Position numbers and translations under genes: made by a program. 37,654 nt of DNA from Schnuerera sp. xch1 (GTDB lineage Bacteria; Bacillota; Clostridia; Tissierellales; Tepidimicrobiaceae), in the NCBI RefSeq assembly GCF_019931165.1, contig NZ_JAIOUP010000022.1, forward strand, positions 1-37,654, in the 5' to 3' direction. Positions 35,450-37,654 of this stretch are shown here, piece by piece; the stretch's first letter is position 1, and the number at the start of each line of letters is the position of its first letter. The notes under the pieces were generated by a model, which was given only the letters and a program-made list of their open reading frames with translations, was not told the origin of the DNA and searched no databases.

Positions 35450-35478
35450 TTTACTATAATTATATATTATAATATAAA
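35450..35478 (+). promoter_or_regulatory. Possible promoter of the folate ligase gene
   Basis: TTTACT (35450-35455), 17 bases, then TATAAA (35473-35478). The region is extremely AT-rich and chance matches are likely. Confidence 0.4.
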
Positions 35479-35512
35479 CTAAGTAATAAATAAACAGTAA
35501 AGGGTGGTAATT

Positions 35513-36091
35513 TTGGATAAAAAAGTATTAAGACAGACTATGATTGAAAAAAGAAGGAATCTTCCCAAAGAAAAGAGAATGGAAAAATCTAAGATTATTC
35601 AAGATAATCTATTTAATTTTAAACCATTTAAAAGATCCAACTTCATTTTTACTTTTATTAGTACTGACGAGGAAATAAATACTCATAATATTATCAAAAA
35701 ATCTATTATTGCTGGAAAAAGAATAGGCGTTCCTATTACTGTTCCCAAGGAAAAGAAAATGATAGTTTCAGAACTAAAAGATTTTGATAAAGAACTAGAA
35801 TTAGGTTTTTACGATATTTTAACTCCACAAAATAAATATATTAGAGAGGTATCTCCAAATATAATAGATGTAGTTCTAGTGCCAGGACTTATTTTTACTA
35901 AAGATGGATATAGAATAGGCTATGGTGGAGGTTATTACGACAGGTTTCTAAATAAAACTACAGATGTAGTAAAAATTGGGTTATGTTTTGAAATGCAATT
36001 ATCCGAGACAATTCCTATTAGTACATATGATATTCCTGTAGATTATATTATAACCGAAGAAAGAATAATTGATTGTAAACAATTTAGATAG
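35513..36091 (+). CDS. 5-formyltetrahydrofolate cyclo-ligase
   Basis: A 192-residue enzyme that converts 5-formyl-THF to 5,10-methenyl-THF with ATP, rescuing the stalled folate form. It has the basic N-terminal segment (LRQTMIEKRRNLP) and the diagnostic C-terminal region VPGLIFTKDGYRIGYGGGYY followed by DRFL, which binds ATP and the folate tail. I prefer the TTG at 35513, which has AAAGGGTGG five bases before it, over the in-frame GTG at 35504 that is part of that ribosome site. It stands alone on the plus strand, divergent from ftsE, with a hairpin terminator two bases after its stop. Confidence 0.94.
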   Translation: MDKKVLRQTMIEKRRNLPKEKRMEKSKIIQDNLFNFKPFKRSNFIFTFISTDEEINTHNIIKKSIIAGKRIGVPITVPKEKKMIVSELKDFDKELELGFYDILTPQNKYIREVSPNIIDVVLVPGLIFTKDGYRIGYGGGYYDRFLNKTTDVVKIGLCFEMQLSETIPISTYDIPVDYIITEERIIDCKQFR

Positions 36092-36092
36092 C

Positions 36093-36118
36093 GAGGGTAG
36101 ATTTGTAAGTCTACCCTC
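36093..36118. terminator. Hairpin between convergent folate ligase and AI-2E-type genes
   Basis: GAGGGTAGA (36093-36101) and TCTACCCTC (36110-36118) form a perfect 9-bp stem with an eight-base loop. T runs are weak on both sides. It fills the 29-base gap between the two stop codons. Confidence 0.75.
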
Positions 36119-36120
36119 TA

Positions 36121-37227
36121 TCATTTATTATTTAAAGTTACCCCTTTCTTTTCATGCTGTTTGATAATATACTTTTGTAATATGTTCTTTATCACTGCAG
36201 TAATCGGAACAGCAAATAACATTCCCCACATTCCAAAGAAGCCACCACCAATTAATATTGACAACATAATCCAAAAAGGTTTAACTCCTACTCTTCCACC
36301 TAATATCTTTGGGCCTAAATACCAACCATCAAATTGTTGTAATATGAATATAAAAATTAATACTATTAATGCTTTCAATGGTCTATCAAACAGAGTTATT
36401 ATTACAGAAGGAATCATACCAATAAAAGGTCCAAAATATGGTATCATGTTTGTAATTCCTACTATTATACTGATTAATGTAGCATATTTTATACCTAATA
36501 TGTTACACCCAATAAAACACAATACTCCTATTATTAAGGAGTCTAATAATTTCCCAACCAAAAATTTTGAAAATGCCTCATTAGTATCACTTGCTAATTC
36601 TATAATCCAATCCGCTTTCTTTACTGGAAAAATTGCATAGATCAATCTAGTAAGATTTTTAGCAAAATATTCTTTGTCCATTAACATATAAATAGATATA
36701 AAAGAGCCTAATATAAAATTTATAAGAAGAGAAGTTATAGATATTACCTGCATTAATGTCCTATCAATGATTATGCTAATACCATCCCCCAATCTAGAAA
36801 AAAGATCATTTATAGTAGACTGAATAAAATCAATAAGTCCATAATTATCAATTTCCATTAAATAATCAGGAACTCTTGAAAGCCATTCTTGAGTCATATG
36901 TGCATAGTTAGGAATTTCTTTACCTATATTTAGCATACTTTCAATTACCCTTGGTGTAATTATCGTTATAGCTAATACTATGATTCCATAAAAAATAATA
37001 TAAACTATTATAATATTCATCCATCGCTTTAAACTAAAATTTAGTTCTAAAATTGTAAGTAATGAATTCAAAACAAATGCTATTATAAAAGCCCATACAA
37101 AAGGCTTTAATATATTCATGATGGTATTTAATATTCCTGGACTATCTATTATCTTCCATATTATTAAAGAAGAGACTAATAATATAAAATATTTAATATA
37201 ACTAAATTTTTTCTCTATTTTTTCCAC
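36121..37227 (-). CDS. AI-2E family transporter (PerM/YtvI/TqsA type) membrane protein
   Basis: A 368-residue integral membrane protein with about eight hydrophobic helices, typical of the AI-2E family (DUF20). The characteristic C-terminal part has GITNMIPYFGPFIGMIPSV (about 260-278) and the GWYLGPKILGGRVGVKPFW stretch (about 305-323). Members export signals or ions or are uncharacterised; the substrate cannot be inferred here. The start is unusual: the only standard in-frame candidate, GTG at 37227, lies within the AGGAGGTG ribosome site. At normal spacing after AGGAGG there is only an ATA codon (fourth in the frame). Either GTG is used without that site or initiation is non-canonical. Confidence 0.9.
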   Translation of the reverse strand: MEKIEKKFSYIKYFILLVSSLIIWKIIDSPGILNTIMNILKPFVWAFIIAFVLNSLLTILELNFSLKRWMNIIIVYIIFYGIIVLAITIITPRVIESMLNIGKEIPNYAHMTQEWLSRVPDYLMEIDNYGLIDFIQSTINDLFSRLGDGISIIIDRTLMQVISITSLLINFILGSFISIYMLMDKEYFAKNLTRLIYAIFPVKKADWIIELASDTNEAFSKFLVGKLLDSLIIGVLCFIGCNILGIKYATLISIIVGITNMIPYFGPFIGMIPSVIITLFDRPLKALIVLIFIFILQQFDGWYLGPKILGGRVGVKPFWIMLSILIGGGFFGMWGMLFAVPITAVIKNILQKYIIKQHEKKGVTLNNK

Positions 37228-37322
37228 CTCCTAAGAATTCCTATATTTATTATATTCTATCATGTTTTAGTAGAGCATAAAAGTAAAACCTTTTTATCTA
37301 TACTAAAATTTAATATTACAAA

Positions 37323-37391
37323 AACAAACAATCAAAGGTTATCCCTACTATGTAAGATCTTTTATGTAGGAACGGCCTTTGATTGTTTGTT
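37323..37391. terminator. Long hairpin after the PrcB-like gene
   Basis: AACAAACAATCAAAGG (37323-37338) pairs perfectly over 16 bp with CCTTTGATTGTTTGTT (37376-37391). The 37-base loop contains CCTACTAT and ATGTAGG, which could form a small inner stem. On the minus strand a TTTTTG tract follows, so it can terminate the PrcB-like transcript. The rest of 37228-37409 shows no gene. Confidence 0.8.
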
Positions 37392-37409
37392 AATATTTTT
37401 TTTGAAATT

Positions 37410-37654
37410 TTATTGTTCATATTTCACTTCTAAATCAACGTTCTTTGGCATGGTATCTAAATCTGTTTTTACAATAGTAAAAGGATAGTCGAAGCCTTGG
37501 GTTACTATCTCACTAGGATCTGGGTCTATAAACTTTGCACGAACTACTAAGTCAAAATCATTTTCATCTCTTTTTTCTTTTATTATAGTATCTACTTCTA
37601 CACTATATCCCCCTGTCCTTTTTTCGCCTCTAGTCACCACTACATATATTTCTT
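37410..37654 (-). CDS. PrcB-like C-terminal domain protein (5' end outside window)
   Basis: The last 80 or so codons of a gene entering from the right edge. The frame is open to the end of the window (EIYVVVTRGEKRTGGYSVEV), so internal GTG codons need not be starts. The GEKRTGGYSVEV motif, followed by VVRAKFIDPDPSEIVTQGFD and YPFTIVKTD, matches the PrcB C-terminal domain found in small exported proteins associated with proteases or protease inhibitors. The gene ends in VDLEVKYEQ with a long hairpin downstream. The missing N-terminus, probably with a signal or anchor, prevents a functional call. Confidence 0.78.
   Translation of the reverse strand, partial: EIYVVVTRGEKRTGGYSVEVDTIIKEKRDENDFDLVVRAKFIDPDPSEIVTQGFDYPFTIVKTDLDTMPKNVDLEVKYEQ

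Noticed and set aside
1-37654. CRISPR array, tRNA or rRNA genes, phage genes, plasmid origin
   Set aside because: No regularly spaced repeats, RNA-gene signatures, or integrase, capsid or replication genes were seen on either strand.

Overview
The window is AT-rich, with ATG, GTG and TTG starts behind strong AGGAGG-type ribosome sites, T-box control, LexA-type GAAC-N4-GTTC boxes and a clostridial gene order. It looks like chromosomal DNA of a low-GC anaerobic Firmicute (Clostridia or Tissierellia; inferred, no 16S is present). There are no rRNA or tRNA genes and no CRISPR arrays.

Backbone, mostly minus strand and read right to left: a partial PrcB-like gene; an AI-2E-type permease; ftsE-ftsX-M23 hydrolase followed by ctpA (septal wall hydrolysis); uvrB and uvrA; a small secreted protein; trpB behind a tryptophan T-box; a decayed M24 peptidase carrying an IS200/IS605 tnpB remnant; uvrC-hprK; pyruvate:ferredoxin oxidoreductase; an orphan solute-binding protein; and murB-PHP-rapZ-yvcK. 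In many Firmicutes hprK is close to murB/rapZ/yvcK. Here about 15 kb of other genes lies between them.

The most interesting part is the plus-strand island at 5.2-14.8 kb. It has two units. Unit 1 is a sodium:solute symporter, an overlapping PAS sensor kinase and an overlapping NtrC-family sigma-54 activator, closed by a terminator. Unit 2 starts at a textbook sigma-54 promoter (TGGCAC-N5-TTGC) with an upstream TGTGC-N6-GCACA dyad. It encodes PxpA, a divergent NRAMP-fold transporter, PxpB and PxpC (ATP-dependent 5-oxoprolinase), and a FlK-like hotdog thioesterase. I infer that uptake or sensing of a substrate such as 5-oxoproline drives sigma-54 expression of its catabolism. The symporter-kinase-regulator trio resembles a split version of the CbrA/CbrB arrangement. 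A degraded second copy of pxpA sits directly behind the intact one. A perfect 25-bp inverted repeat ends this island against the convergent PFOR gene.

Regulatory features read from the sequence include the sigma-54 promoter and enhancer candidate, a Trp T-box, a LexA box at the uvrB start site, a dyad over the PFOR promoter and several rho-independent terminators. Several starts were moved inward from the longest reading frame because the ribosome site supports a later codon (sensor kinase, pxpB, pxpC, PFOR, uvrB, ctpA, ftsE, ftsX, the folate ligase).
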